DNA of 64,000 bases, taken from contig CM038921.1 of assembly GCA_021904315.1 (NCBI GenBank), positions 17,086,590 to 17,150,589 of the forward strand, given 5' to 3'. This DNA is from Sphagnum magellanicum. Its lineage: Eukaryota > Streptophyta > Sphagnopsida > Sphagnales > Sphagnaceae. Each line of letters begins with the position of its first letter. Position 1 is the first letter of the stretch. The notes under the pieces were generated by a model that worked only from the letters and a program-made list of their open reading frames with translations, did no database searches and was not told the origin of the DNA. This document shows, one piece after another, positions 50,890 through 62,272 of this stretch. Position numbers and translations under genes: made by a program.

Positions 50890-51045
50890 TTATAAGAAAC
50901 TGTTAGAAACTGGGGTTGGCCACAAAATCTGTTGAAACTTGAAAGCTCTGGCCTGGCTGGATGACGTCTCTTGTGAGGGGCGGGGGGAAGGGGGGACCAG
51001 CCTCCTAAGGTTGCAGCTGAAGCTCCTCAGAGAAGAAGCTGCCAT
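50890..51045 (-). CDS. Hypothetical small protein with a targeting-like N-terminus
   Basis: The minus frame from the ATG at 51045 encodes about 51 residues beginning MAASSLRSFSCNLRRLVP, followed by SPRPSQETSSSQARAF. It is rich in Ser and Arg and has almost no acidic residues, as in plastid or mitochondrial transit peptides. An upstream in-frame ATG at 51177 would give 95 residues. No mature domain follows and no convincing splice donor continues it. It could be the first exon of a lost gene, a tiny organelle protein, or chance in a GC-richer region. Confidence 0.25.
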   Translation of the reverse strand: MAASSLRSFSCNLRRLVPPSPRPSQETSSSQARAFKFQQILWPTPVSNSFL

Positions 51046-51179
51046 AGCTAAAGTTTTCAGCAAGCAAGACTGACTTTGTGGGTCAACAGGATGGCAATGG
51101 ACACTATAAGGAGAACTAAGAAGACAATCTAAAAGGAATGATAGGCAGGCTAGGTGGATCTGTGTAGGTGAAAACAAAA

Positions 51180-54100
51180 AAGAATTGGATTCAGGCCTAA
51201 CTTGATTGCATCTTCAGATGCACTGCACCACCAAGCAAGCAAACTTTCAAACAAAACCCCCCCCTTGAAGAATGCCCTTGCCCTATTATGCCGAAACTGG
51301 CCATTCTTGCCCCCCAATCGCCTGACTTTTCGGATAATTCAATTATATATACTCTAGTACCTATGCTGGTTTGGCAGCAAGGTGCCTAATAATTAATAAT
51401 TTTTGGTCAGCTAGTATATTCAGTAGTAACAAGTCATAATACGTTACATTTCAACATTATACTAAATTAATGAAGTTATTGTGTTTGAGAGCTTCATTCA
51501 GAGTTTTGGCATGGGCAGAGACATTTTTTCAGAAATTTTGTTAATTTCAAAAACTCATTAATTAGTGCCTAACCAGGCTACGTTAATTTGGTAGCCTCAT
51601 TTAGTCTCTAAATGTTTTTTTCTCCCCCATTGGCATAAGATCTCCCTTGGCTCAACCAGCATCCACACTTGTCCCAATTTGTTTTTCGTTAGCCTACTTC
51701 TAAACAATATAATTATACAGTATGATTGGGGTCCTAAGGCTAATTAATTACGACCTGATTAATTCAGGGTTTCCTCAAGTAGGTCCATTGGCGACATCCC
51801 CAGCATTAATTAGAATTAAATGGCGATTGTCATTTAGTGGGTTAATGTAGCATTTTAACAAAAAGAGCTGCTACAAGTGGCAACTTAGGAAGTGCCTAGA
51901 TCTAGATGCGACTAATCTAATTATTTTTGTTTCAAAAAATGTCAAAAATAATCCCTAAGAATCCTTTTTTTTTGGTGTTTAATTCCATTTTCTGGAAGGA
52001 AAAAAAACTATGTCTGAGCAGTGTTTTTTTTTTCATTAAATGTGACAAACTCAGCTAAATTTCTTCCCCTAAACTTTTTTGTTCTGGTGAAATTTTTGAA
52101 AAAAAGCCTTTTAAGCCGGTCGCAGCTCATAAATTTCAGATTTTGAAACAGTGCGAAATTTCACACAACAGAATTTGACTGTCTGTGAGTCTAAATTTAT
52201 CAATTCATCCTGTGCTAATTATAATGAACCATAAGGCAGCAGCCGCCCCTAGCTAGGAGGCCTCACTCCAAAAGGTAAAAAGGGTACTAGTTCAAAGTTC
52301 ACCCAGGTGGTTGATGAAGAGAAGAGAACCACAAAAACACCACACTCGAGGTCCTCGAGGAGTATAATAAGTTAGCACTTGCATGAAAGCAAAAGCGCAC
52401 ATAAGTATTATTATGTAAGTGTATTATTATTATCATCCCAGTCTACTTTTTTGATGTATTATGGAACTCTTCTGGCTCAATGCTGCTTTTTCAATACTGC
52501 ACCAGGCACTGGGCAGCCAGGTAGGGAGGCATGCGAGAGCTAATGAGCACGAGAGAGGCATGTTGATACCTTCACAACAGTTGGGAACACATGATAGGAG
52601 CTTTTAGCTGGGCCATACTCAGCCTGCTGGGCAGTAAGCAGCATAAGCCCTAGCTAGCTCGCCTAGCTGGGAGGTATTCTACAACTGCATGCAACTGGCC
52701 TATCTATCCATGTAAGCTTGCCTGAACTAGCGCTGAAAACACTACATAATTAGGTTAAATAGCTTACCACACAAGAAGACCTAGAGGTACTTACATTGCT
52801 GCTGCTGATGCTGCAATATGTGTGCAATAATAGAACTGTCAAATTAAATGCAATCTAGAGTGTCTACATGACTAGCTGAAAAGGGATGGATTGAATAAGG
52901 GAACCTGAGCTTATAAGGTAATTCCCTCTATTCTCCCTTGCTATACAAGGAAGGATCCAGCTTACGCTGCTGTATAAGTCAGAGAGAGTCCGGCCCACAT
53001 GATATTAAATGTCCTTTCTCACGTCCTTGGGCTGCCTGCAGTTGCAACAGGTTACAGGGATGCGTCAAGAGTAAGCTGCAATGTGGCCCTGGGTACTAAG
53101 ACAGAGAGAAGACGTCAGCGGACTCGTGAGCTGTGGTAACTGAGATCATCAGGTGCTGCTGCTGCAGTTCAAAAGACGTACTGCAGCGGGAGCTTACCAT
53201 GGTACTAACTAGTGAAGCTCCGGCCTTTTGCGGGGGTGCGCTGCTCTATTATCATGTTCGAGTACAGCTACCATGGTGATGCTCTCTGCTGGTGATGAAA
53301 TCTGCATTTGGGTGTGACAGTTCTGTTTCAAATCCACCCTGCTGCCACCACACTCAATGCAAGCGACTTAATTTTTGCGCTTTCGCACATATATCTACTG
53401 CATCATCAGCTGGGAACTTGCAACTTCCTAGCTAACTAGATAGGTAATCCTCTCTCAAGCTTGCTTCCCACTTGCTGCTGGGTTCCTATCAGCTGGTCCC
53501 TTTTCTCTAGATCGATTAATGCACCGATTTGTCGTCTTACGAACTGCAAGTCTCTGGAGTCGAACTAAATCACTGTCGTACGTCATCGGTCACCAGCTAG
53601 CTAGTTTGGTCTTCTGCACCAGCAGCAGGTTTGGCTATATTCCGCAACCAATCTCTGGTTGAGAATCATGATTTGTTTGTTTGTTTGTTTGTGGCAGATC
53701 TGGTCTGATCTGATCCGCTGTTTAATTAGTTGACTTCGTGTTTGGATGTTTCAAGGTCTATGATCAGTATATAGAATATTGCGATTCCCTAATCGCCTCT
53801 TTTGTTGTGGTTTCAACTCTTGAAGTTTGTTGCTTTGCACGAAGAGAAACAGCAGGAAGCTGAAAATAGTAACTTTGACTGCAAAAAGGATCAAGGAAAA
53901 TCCGAAGTCGTTTGAATCTGCGCGCATCTGTTAAAACGAGTGAGTGTGCTGCACATCGATTCGTTGTCCGGAGTACGTAGATCACCATTCAACTAGTGCT
54001 CTCGTGTGCTGCAGAACCTGCCTTCGATCGGTTGTCTTGTCTTGAATCATTACACTAGATAGGTCTACATTGTAATGGTATCGGCCATGATTCAGCTCTT

Positions 54101-55299
54101 GCGACCGAGACACGTACACGGCGCGAGGGAGTTTCTAAACGAGAGCGGAAGCTTTGGCAGTCGTCGGAAGCTCAGTACTGTAATCTGATGGTGTGATTGA
54201 GTGGGGGTCGGATCAGGCCAAAGAAACTGCCAACAATCTGTACATTGGTTAGCTCCAGGTACCTCATGAATTCACATTCTAAATCTTTAAGTTTACATCA
54301 TGTTCATGCTCTGTCTTTCAAGGACGTAATAAGCCAGGGATGCATTGCAGCACACACTCCAGCTACATGAATAGCTTCTTCACAGTCTACTGGAACCGGG
54401 GATGGGTACTGACAAAACAGGCAGTTACAGCAGACTGTGCTCGTTAATATTTGAGCAATCCATTAGCTTCCTGAAAATCTTCATGGTTTGAATGTTGGGG
54501 TTGGCAGGTATATCGGATCAAGTCGAATTCACGCAAACCCACAGGTGCTTGGACTTGAGCAAAACAATTATATATAACTTCGAATTATGCATATCAGTTC
54601 TAAGAAACAGATGCTAGTGAGATTTTTTCGTTTTCCAATACATGCAAGACACAGCTAGCTGCGCTCTTCAAGCTGATGATGTTTTTCCAAGGATCTGGCT
54701 ACTGCAGTCCCGCTGTATCGATATGACGTTAGTTGCTTTGGAATGGAATTGTAAATTTGTAGGGACGACTGAACCAATCTCGGAGTACTCTGCTAGCTGG
54801 ACCAAATTCAAGCGTGGAGCTTGAAGATCGATCGAGGGAACATAGGAGCGTTTGCTGATCCTGACGAGGGTACTAGAGTTCACATCGCGGATTACAGTCT
54901 TCAACCACTCCTGAAAGAAGCACAGCGCAGTGAATGCTGCAATGCCGATAGCATGTTAGGATCAACGACGCTACATGTTTCTCTTGCAACCAGTTACATG
55001 GGGTCGACGAACCTTCCTTGACATCAGGGACCAATGCTTGTATTCTACATCTACGAGTGTGTAGCCCTCCCGTCAACCCTGCCCCCCGCGAGTCACTTCT
55101 CCCTCGCCCACGTAAGAGGCCTCACCCTCTTTCGAATTAACATCACTCTGTCGTGTGGCGGCACACATTAGGACGCCGCTGCAACAACATTGAGCACTCC
55201 AAATCAGCTTGTCAATGTCGAAATCTTTCGAATTTTTTCCGGTGCCGAGTTGCCGCCAGCTTGACCTCTTCTGTGTTTCTCTTTTTTCGCAAGTTTCAG
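51180..55299. other. GC-richer, repeat-poor region upstream of the DREB gene
   Basis: The composition changes from the AT-rich repeats on either side. CTGCAG and CTAGCTAG words are frequent, and no transposon motif is visible. Frames are short and on both strands. A (TTTG)n run lies near 53668-53692 and a near-palindrome (cactcgaggtcctcgagg) near 52343-52360. It probably holds promoter and regulatory DNA of the DREB gene, possibly with untranslated exons. Confidence 0.4.
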
Positions 55300-55308
55300 A
55301 TGTCGTAG
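55300..55308 (+). promoter_or_regulatory. Minimal upstream ORF (ATG TCG TAG)
   Basis: A start codon followed by one codon and a stop lies 28 bases before the DREB start, in a different frame. If transcribed, it would be a minimal uORF that could lower translation. This is position-based inference. Confidence 0.4.
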
Positions 55309-55336
55309 TTTGGCATTACCGATCACGGTGGATCAT

Positions 55337-56551
55337 ATGGATTACATGGAGGAGATGCTAGGTCATGGCGAACAAACAAACCAGTCGAGTCGTCATCAAG
55401 CTGAAGCGCTAGAAAGCGCCAAATCTCTGGTAGGGACGTGCAAACAGACGGAAGCTCAAATGAAAGAGCAGATGGGTCACATGGGTCACATGAGTGTGGT
55501 CGACACTCACAATTACGTCCCTGTATACCGAGGCGTGAGGAGGAGAACTTGGGGCGTTTGGGTTACTGAGATTCGAAGGCCAAAGAAGAAAGATCGTATT
55601 TGGTTAGGCTCGTTTGCTACTGCCGAAATGGCTGCTCGCGCTTACGACGCTGCGGCCCTCGCGCTTCGGGGACCCAATGCTCTTCTAAACTTCCCAGAAT
55701 ACTTGGGCTCACTTCCCCGTCCCCTGGACCTCTCAGACAAGTCCATTCAGGCCGCTGCCACAGAAGCTGCAAGGAGGCTGGCTCGGCGAACTGGGAGTTT
55801 ACAAAGGAGATACTCGAGATTGCAGGCAACCCTAGCAACCAGCTCAAGTTGTGCACCATTGGTGACTGCTTCCAGTAGTAGCTTCGAACAACCCAGGTCC
55901 GTTACATCCACATCTACACGGATCCAGGAAAGCTCAATGGCCTCACAAGACTCAAAGGGTTCAGTAAATGAGACCGACAAGAAACCATCACTCAATGCCA
56001 GCAGCAGTTCGACCTTAGCAAACATGACAAATGCAGCGGTTTGCGTTGTAACAAGCAGAAGTCCCTGCACGATCTCAGCCAATAAATCTGAAGAATATGA
56101 AGTAACTCCAACATCGAACTGCGATTCTGAGCTTCTATCCAGCCGTACAACCAACAAAAGTAGTCGCGGAGCGAATGTCACATTGGAAACTCGGAAGCAG
56201 CAAGAGAGGAGACGAATGCCAGCAGGTGTCGAAGAAGTTTCTGGGCTAGAAAATCATGACAACTCCAAAATAGTAGGATCTGCAAGCTCCTCATCAGCAG
56301 CGGCGATGCTGCAGCAGGACGTGGACCAAGCCAACTTAGGAACAACCCACAAACAACAGCACAACGCCGGTTCTTCCGACGACAATTTGATGTTCAACAT
56401 GCCAAATGGGATTGCTTGCCTCTATGATCATACCTTAATGTGCAGCTTTCCAGGAGCTCCTCACATGTTGCCAGCGACCGACGTCCCGTCTTTCTCAGAG
56501 GACTGCGACGAAGATAGCGCTGCCTGGGAACCGCATCTCTGGAGTTACTGA
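55337..56551 (+). CDS. AP2/ERF transcription factor, DREB group III (A-1/A-4-like)
   Basis: Intronless, 404 aa. One AP2 domain spans about residues 64-121, starting [19 protein letters not shown], with [20 protein letters not shown] and ending [10 protein letters not shown]. The Val of WVTE corresponds to DREB Val14; the residue at the position-19 site is Arg where DREBs usually have Glu. A Ser/Thr-rich middle (about 165-320) follows [13 protein letters not shown], and the acidic C-terminus ends in HLWSY, the LWSY motif of group III DREB/CBF proteins. Such proteins bind DRE/CRT (A/GCCGAC) elements and activate stress or developmental genes in the nucleus; that function is inferred. The ATG at 55337 is the first in frame after a stop at 55262. 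The protein is longer than typical CBF/DREB1 (about 210-220 aa) because of the middle region. Confidence 0.9.
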   Translation: MDYMEEMLGHGEQTNQSSRHQAEALESAKSLVGTCKQTEAQMKEQMGHMGHMSVVDTHNYVPVYRGVRRRTWGVWVTEIRRPKKKDRIWLGSFATAEMAARAYDAAALALRGPNALLNFPEYLGSLPRPLDLSDKSIQAAATEAARRLARRTGSLQRRYSRLQATLATSSSCAPLVTASSSSFEQPRSVTSTSTRIQESSMASQDSKGSVNETDKKPSLNASSSSTLANMTNAAVCVVTSRSPCTISANKSEEYEVTPTSNCDSELLSSRTTNKSSRGANVTLETRKQQERRRMPAGVEEVSGLENHDNSKIVGSASSSSAAAMLQQDVDQANLGTTHKQQHNAGSSDDNLMFNMPNGIACLYDHTLMCSFPGAPHMLPATDVPSFSEDCDEDSAAWEPHLWSY

Positions 56552-57850
56552 TCACGTCTTTTCAATGACTCCCGGTGCTTCAAATGTAGTCTCCAGAAAA
56601 TTAGATATAGGATCAGAAAATCAAATGGCGCGCAGACGTAGATCGAACTATATAAGACTGCATGATTCCAACAAACAAGCAACTGCTAGATCAACGCATT
56701 GGACATAAGACGCGAACCATAGGAAGATTCAAGTGGTAAGAAATCAGACCCCAACTCAAATCATGGACTAGTCATCAACCGTTCATTGTTCTCATGGCGT
56801 GCAGCTTGGGTCATCAGAATCATAGCTTCCTGTACTTGGACATGATCATAGCCATAGAATTACTGTGATCAATGTCTAGAGCTGAGAGCTGCTGCAAGAC
56901 GTTATGATCTTTCCATGTTGACCATTCTTCCGGAAGACAATTTGCGAATTAATGTATCACTGCACATCAATGAATCCGATTTATACGTAGGTAACGATTC
57001 TAGCAGCTGCAGTAGGTAGTAGACCCAAGCTGCAATAGATATACTATGTTTTCTGAACGACACGGTCATGAAGCAGCCAGACGTCCAATACACAAAATGA
57101 ACGTCGTATTCAGGAATGTGCTGCTGCTTCATTTCTCGCTAAGTAATTTGGTTCCAGAAATGGCTACCAACCAGATGCATGGAGGCCCGTACACGTCTAG
57201 TTACTAGTAATTGATATAACCATGCTGCAGCCTGCAGACCATGCTCTTTTTCCTTCATGGATACTAATTGCGTGCTAGCTGCTGATCCGGTTGTTATATA
57301 ATTGGATCATAGCGCCCAGACTTGATTGTATTGCAGGATAGCTTCAGCTGCAAGCTGTTGCAAGCTTCTAATTTGCTTAATTATTAGCTCTAAACAAGCA
57401 TGCGATGATACTAAAAAAATGCAGCAGCACGATGGCAAACATAACAAAATCCGCGTCGACGAACTAGCTAGCTAGTCGACATTTGAACTTAATTTCATTC
57501 TACATGGAGTAGCCCGGTTCGAATGTAATGACCTGCATGTACTATAACATCGCAGGTTTGGGGATGAGTATTATTCTAGTGCAGTTCTGATTTGTGCTGT
57601 ATGGAGATCTCGACATCTCTTCTGCATCCAGCCATGAGCACTTATTTTAAGTTGGCAGCCACAGCTACTTCGTTGCATATCTCTGCATTTCTTCCAGCTC
57701 CGGTTCAAACTGCACAGCGTCTAGCTACCGTGCACTGCTTGCTTGCATGGTGTGCATTCGAAGAGCATGGCACCTGCTATCCTGCATTCTTGGTCTAAAA
57801 ACTTAAGTATTTAGTTCCAAGTGTCCTGGATGGACAAACCTCTAATCCTA
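56552..57850. other. Downstream flank of the DREB gene
   Basis: The 3' UTR and flanking DNA, still GC-balanced and without transposon motifs. Frames at 57132-56902 (-) and 57592-57798 (+) have no recognisable content. Confidence 0.4.
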
Positions 57851-57879
57851 CTGCGGGTATAAGCCTGGAGCTGTGAATT

Positions 57880-58182
57880 TTCTAATATGACTCCTCATAT
57901 ATTCAAAATGAAACAAAGTACAGTAGTAGTTCTGGACCCCAACTGTTTTCCATGAGAAAACAAGAGCCAGAGAGCAACCCTAAACAGTCTTAACCGGTAA
58001 GAGAAGAGGGATAGAAATAGGATAAAAGTGTAATCTAGGAAATCTCGGAGAGATGAGATTAACTCCCTAACCAATCGGTAAGTCACTAATAATCAGAACA
58101 CTACTAAGTGGATAGATAACTTCCTTACAGTTTCGAACCTAATTTAATCTACCTACCCCAACTAAATTTACTAGAGGCTACC
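57880..58182 (-). repeat. Likely Copia 3' LTR
   Basis: On the minus strand a polypurine tract (aaatagagattgagaggggg, 58200-58181) follows the RNase H tail. The next 300 bases run to about aaaattcaca without a coding frame, as expected for an LTR. The canonical TGT start is not preserved and no second LTR is in the window. Confidence 0.45.
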
Positions 58183-58254
58183 CCCTCTCAATCTCTATTT
58201 TAGCAGCAAGGATGGTCGTCTGCATTGAAAATTCCAATGCAGAAGAAGAAACCT

Positions 58255-58475
58255 TTAAAGCTTGCAAATTTCTTGCGCGTGATTTGATGCTTTATCTCCT
58301 ATCCTATCTCTAAAATTCTGAAACTTTGTTTTTCTTAGAGACTTTGTTAGAATATCTGTAAGCTGGTCACTAGTGGACACATATATGATTTTTACTTGTC
58401 TTGAAATGACTTTCTCATGTATGAAGTGATAGGGTAGGATGACGTGTGGTAAAGTATAAAAAGAAGTAGTTACTT
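58255..58475 (-). pseudogene. Ty1/copia RNase H C-terminal remnant
   Basis: The minus frame reads PYHFIHEKV, then VKIIYVSTSDQLTDILTKSL and FQNFRDRIG. This is the conserved end of Copia polyproteins (YHFIREK ... QLADIFTKAL ... F...R..LG). The match stops abruptly at about 58450-58475; upstream minus-strand sequence is unrelated AT-rich DNA belonging to a small inserted element, so the rest of the polyprotein is absent. Confidence 0.75.
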
Positions 58476-59036
58476 TCAAAGCAATCAAAAAATGGTTTAG
58501 TTTTTTACATATAAGTAAAAGAAAGTACATTGAAAATAATTTAAAATAAGATAATAAAAAATATGGTGCTTTTTTTTTTATGATTATAAAATTTGAAAAA
58601 ATTTTGCACAATAAAAGTAGACTTAACAAGTATGTTTGAAAATGACTAGTCAAATTGAGTTTAAACTTGTTTTTTCATTAGAAATTTGATGTATTTTATT
58701 ATAATATTTAAACATTGAGAACTTACAAGTATATTTTAGAGTTACATTGTGTTCAAAATGGAAAATATTCAATAATCCATCTATTTTCATCTACTTGAAC
58801 AAGTTTGGACAACTAGAAAAAGTTTTTTAAAATGCAATGATTTTTTTCAAATTTACTTGAATGCATATTAAATATATGATTAATCAACATCATTGTGATA
58901 AAATTAAAGTGTACCCTAATGTTGACCATTAAATAAAAAACATTTTTACTTTCAACACATTATAACTTATTTATGACTACTTTGTTTTTTTGTGTGATAA
59001 GGATCAAAAATTGTCTATTTTACCATGCTTTCACTT
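58450..59036. mobile_element. GGGTGAAAGCAT-family inverted-repeat element C
   Basis: The right end, ttttaccatgctttcac (about 59019-59034), is the complement of gtgaaagcatggtaaaa, the terminus of element B. The interior near 58625-58690 (acaagtatgtttgaaaatgac and ttttttcattagaaatttgatg) matches element B near 61525-61600. The left end is decayed and placed only roughly, at the break in the Copia gene. Confidence 0.5.
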
Positions 59037-59474
59037 TGCATTTTTATATGTTTAATTATGGCATGGAAAATCGGGTTTTTGGCAATTTTAATGCAACTTT
59101 GATTGTTTAAATATAGCATTGTGGTGTTGTCTTGTATAGGGATCATTAGCTAAATCATTTCCTTGGCACCCTTTACAAATGTGCGATATTCAATTTCCAT
59201 CAAAAAAAGCACCACAATGGGTTGTTTTCGAAAACACCAAGTGATGGGCCCATTACCAAATTGAAACATGTACACCTTGTTATCAATTTCCTTTTTATAA
59301 AATTGCCTACCCAATCCACATTTGTGAATCTAGATATGACATTTTTGTCCCCCTTTTAAAAGATTCCCATATCTTGGGTCCCTTTCAAGTATTTCAAAAT
59401 GTCCCTAGTTGTTTCTAAATGTACCTTTTGAGGAGAATTCATATAACAACTAATTGTGCACATGATGTTGAAAC
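59037..59474. other. AT-rich spacer, nothing recognised
   Basis: No coding motif or repeat identified between elements C and A. Confidence 0.4.
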
Positions 59475-60174
59475 GGGTGTCAGTTAGGTAAATCAATTTA
59501 CATTTTTGTCAATTTGTAGTCAAAATGTATTTATATTTAAAATGCAATGTTAAAAGGAAGAAGGTCAAAGCAAGATAAAATATACCAAAAAAGTAGACAT
59601 CTCCAAGTTTTAACCTTGCACCTTTCATATTACTACCATAAAGTAGCATCAAATTAAGTGAAAGTATGTGTCAAGTAACATTAGTTGGTTTTATTAAGTT
59701 TATAAGAATCTAATTCTAAGAAAATTAAAAGCAAATGATTTTAAAAAGTTAATACAAAATACATTTGAAACCAATTGAAAAATATGTGTTCAAACCTACT
59801 TTTTGATTAGAAAAAAATTGAAATCGATATGTAATAAGTTAAGAAATGAATATCAACATATGTTTTAACAAGTCATCAAAAGAAAATCTATTTCTTTTTT
59901 GTAAAAACCTACGTGACACCTACTTGAAATCAAAAGCCCATAATGAAAAATAATTATCAAAAGCTATTTGTATTTTTAAAAACCTACTTAAAACCTACTT
60001 TTACAATTTGAAATACAAAAATCAATGCACATTAAGGTAAACATATATCATATTTAATCATTGAAATGAAAACATTCAATGTTCCACAATTCTACAATGG
60101 GTTTTGTTGTTATTTTAAATTTACTTGTTCTAGTTTTGACAAGGTAATCAAGTTATTCACTTTATCTTACACCC
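59475..60174. mobile_element. GGGTGAAAGCAT-family inverted-repeat element A
   Basis: The left end, gggtgtcagttaggta, and right end, ctttatcttacaccc, are degenerate forms of the family terminus. The interior matches element B in order: gtgttcaaacctactttttgatta, then caaaagctatttgtatttttaaaaacctactt, and gacaaggtaatcaagtt next to the right end. Confidence 0.5.
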
Positions 60175-60239
60175 AAAACAATGTGACGAATGCGAATATT
60201 AAACACCATCTTCTAATGGATGGAATTCATCCATAATGT

Positions 60240-60485
60240 TCATCCATAATTTCTAGTTAACTCTTAATTAACTCCCAATTAAATCTTAATTAAGTCATAA
60301 TTAAGTTTTAGGTGATTCCGAATTAAGTCTAAATTGACTCCCAATTAAATCATAATCAACTCCTAATTAAGTCATAATTAAACTTTCAATTAATTCCTAG
60401 TTACTCCAAATCAAATTCGAATTAAATCCCAATTAACTTTAAGTTAAGTTTAAGTTAATTCATAGTTGACTCTTAATTAAGTAAA
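60240..60485. repeat. Degenerate TTAATTAA/AACTCC array
   Basis: About 245 bases consist of 12-16-base variants of cttaattaagtc, cccaattaaatc and tcctaattaagtca. Confidence 0.8.
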
Positions 60486-61185
60486 TTCTCAAGAAGCTTC
60501 TTTACTTGATGCACACATAGAAACTTCCTTGGAAATTTCCTTGAGTTAGGTCCCCAAAAAAGTATAAAGTAGGACCTTTCATTTCCTTTAATATGTTTAA
60601 CATTAGTTTTAAGCATGATTTTACACCATAGCCTTATCATGTTCTTTTCATGTTCATGTTTATAAATGTTAACATATTAAAAATATGTTTTCATGTTTGT
60701 CTTGCACATCTCATGTTCTTGTTTTTGAATCGCATAATCTTGTCTTGTTCCTTCTTTGAAAATTAGATTTAGACCTTTCTTTTAACCTTTGTTCTTGTGG
60801 TTTTTCATGTTCTAATTAGAATAAACTCTATTAAGTTACATCTATTTTTGCATTTATAAGTCATTTAAGAATTAAATTCCTTTTGGAATTGAGTGTGGAT
60901 TATCGTTTTTCTTCAAAAAAAAAGTTTTTTTTAAATCCCAAATTATCCACTTCTTATTGATTAAGGTTGTGGATGACCCACCTCTTGTTCCAATGTCATA
61001 TTTCACAATGTTCATAATCATATCTATGTTTAGAGAAAAGATGGTCGCATTTATGGAAGAAGTCATTGTTCTTAAGCATACGTAACAAAATAATTAAACT
61101 CTTTGTGAATCCATTGTTCATCTTGAAAATGCTCAAGCATCAATGTCATTGGGATGAGTTCCCATGACACCATCCCAAATAAAGG
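60486..61185. other. AT-rich spacer before the gag remnant
   Basis: No gene recognised. A short minus frame (61066-60872) has no motif. Confidence 0.4.
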
Positions 61186-61336
61186 AGCCATGAATCAATT
61201 TTCTTAACAAGTTTGATGGGACATGTTTCAAGTTTCAAAGTTTCTTGACCTAAGTGCAACTAGTCATTCAATTGCACCCTCATTATTATCCAAATAACCT
61301 AGCTCAAGTTGGCCAATAACATTGCTATCAAGCATA

Positions 61337-61959
61337 GGGTGAAAGCATGGTATTTTATACCAAAAAAATTAAGAAAAAAGTATGAAGTTTAAAAAAACAC
61401 AATTTTTCATGAAAACACAATTAGATTATTTTTACTTAAATTTCATTTTGAAATTATGGTGCTTTCCATTGGGTTTGTATTAAGTTGAATAAAAAATTTG
61501 AAAAACATTGGAATAATAAAAGGAAAAAACAAGTACTTTTGAATTTGACTGGCCCATATGGTGTTCAAAAGTACTTTTTCATTAAAAAAATTTAATGATA
61601 TAGATTTGTGTGAAGTTATAACATAAAGATCATTGTATATTCAAAGAAAAGAAAATAAATCAATTTTACTTTCTCTTTGCTAGAATATACTTGACACATG
61701 ATATTTGAAACAAATGTTACAATATAAAAAGTAGGTTTCAAAAGCTACGTACATTTAAAAAGTCTACTTGAAACCTAGTTTTATAACTTAAAATTTTAAT
61801 TTTAATTGATAATAGTGAAGAAGTATCTTTTTTTTCATCATTTAAATAAAAATATTAAATGTATAATGATTTGATGATGGGATTTATTCCTACTTCTTGT
61901 TAGCTTAACAAGTATATTGCCAAGGTAATTGAATTGCATATTTTACTATGCTTTCACCC
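61337..61959. mobile_element. GGGTGAAAGCAT-family inverted-repeat element B (inside gag)
   Basis: The left end gggtgaaagcatggtatttta and right end ttttactatgctttcaccc are complementary. The element interrupts gag between LLSS and ALTWF. Flanking tetranucleotides CATA (61333-61336) and CACA (61960-61963) look like a 4-bp target duplication with one change. There is no coding capacity in 623 bp. Confidence 0.72.
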
Positions 61960-62272
61960 CACAGCCTTAACATGGTTCACCCTTTTGTTCAAGTAACAAT
62001 CTCCAATGCTGAATGATTTCAAGGTGTTTGTGGAAGAATTTAGTGGCACCTTCGAAAATCCTAACAAAAAACACACATCAACTAACAAACTACGAGCTCT
62101 TCATCAAGGACCACACCCAACTACTGTGTGTACATCAAATTTTAGGCGATTAATTTGCAACATATCATGGGATGAAGTAGCACTCTTGAATCAATTTCAA
62201 TATGGATTATGCAATGATGTGAAGGACCTATTGCTCACCATGCGAGAAACATCCACATTGAGTCAAACAATT

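Noticed and set aside
55310..55336. DREB start at the TTG codon (55310)
   Set aside because: Non-ATG starts are rare in plants; the first in-frame ATG is 55337, and the AP2 domain lies well downstream.
60240..60485. CRISPR-like array
   Set aside because: Repeats are degenerate and contiguous with no unique spacers, and this is nuclear plant DNA.
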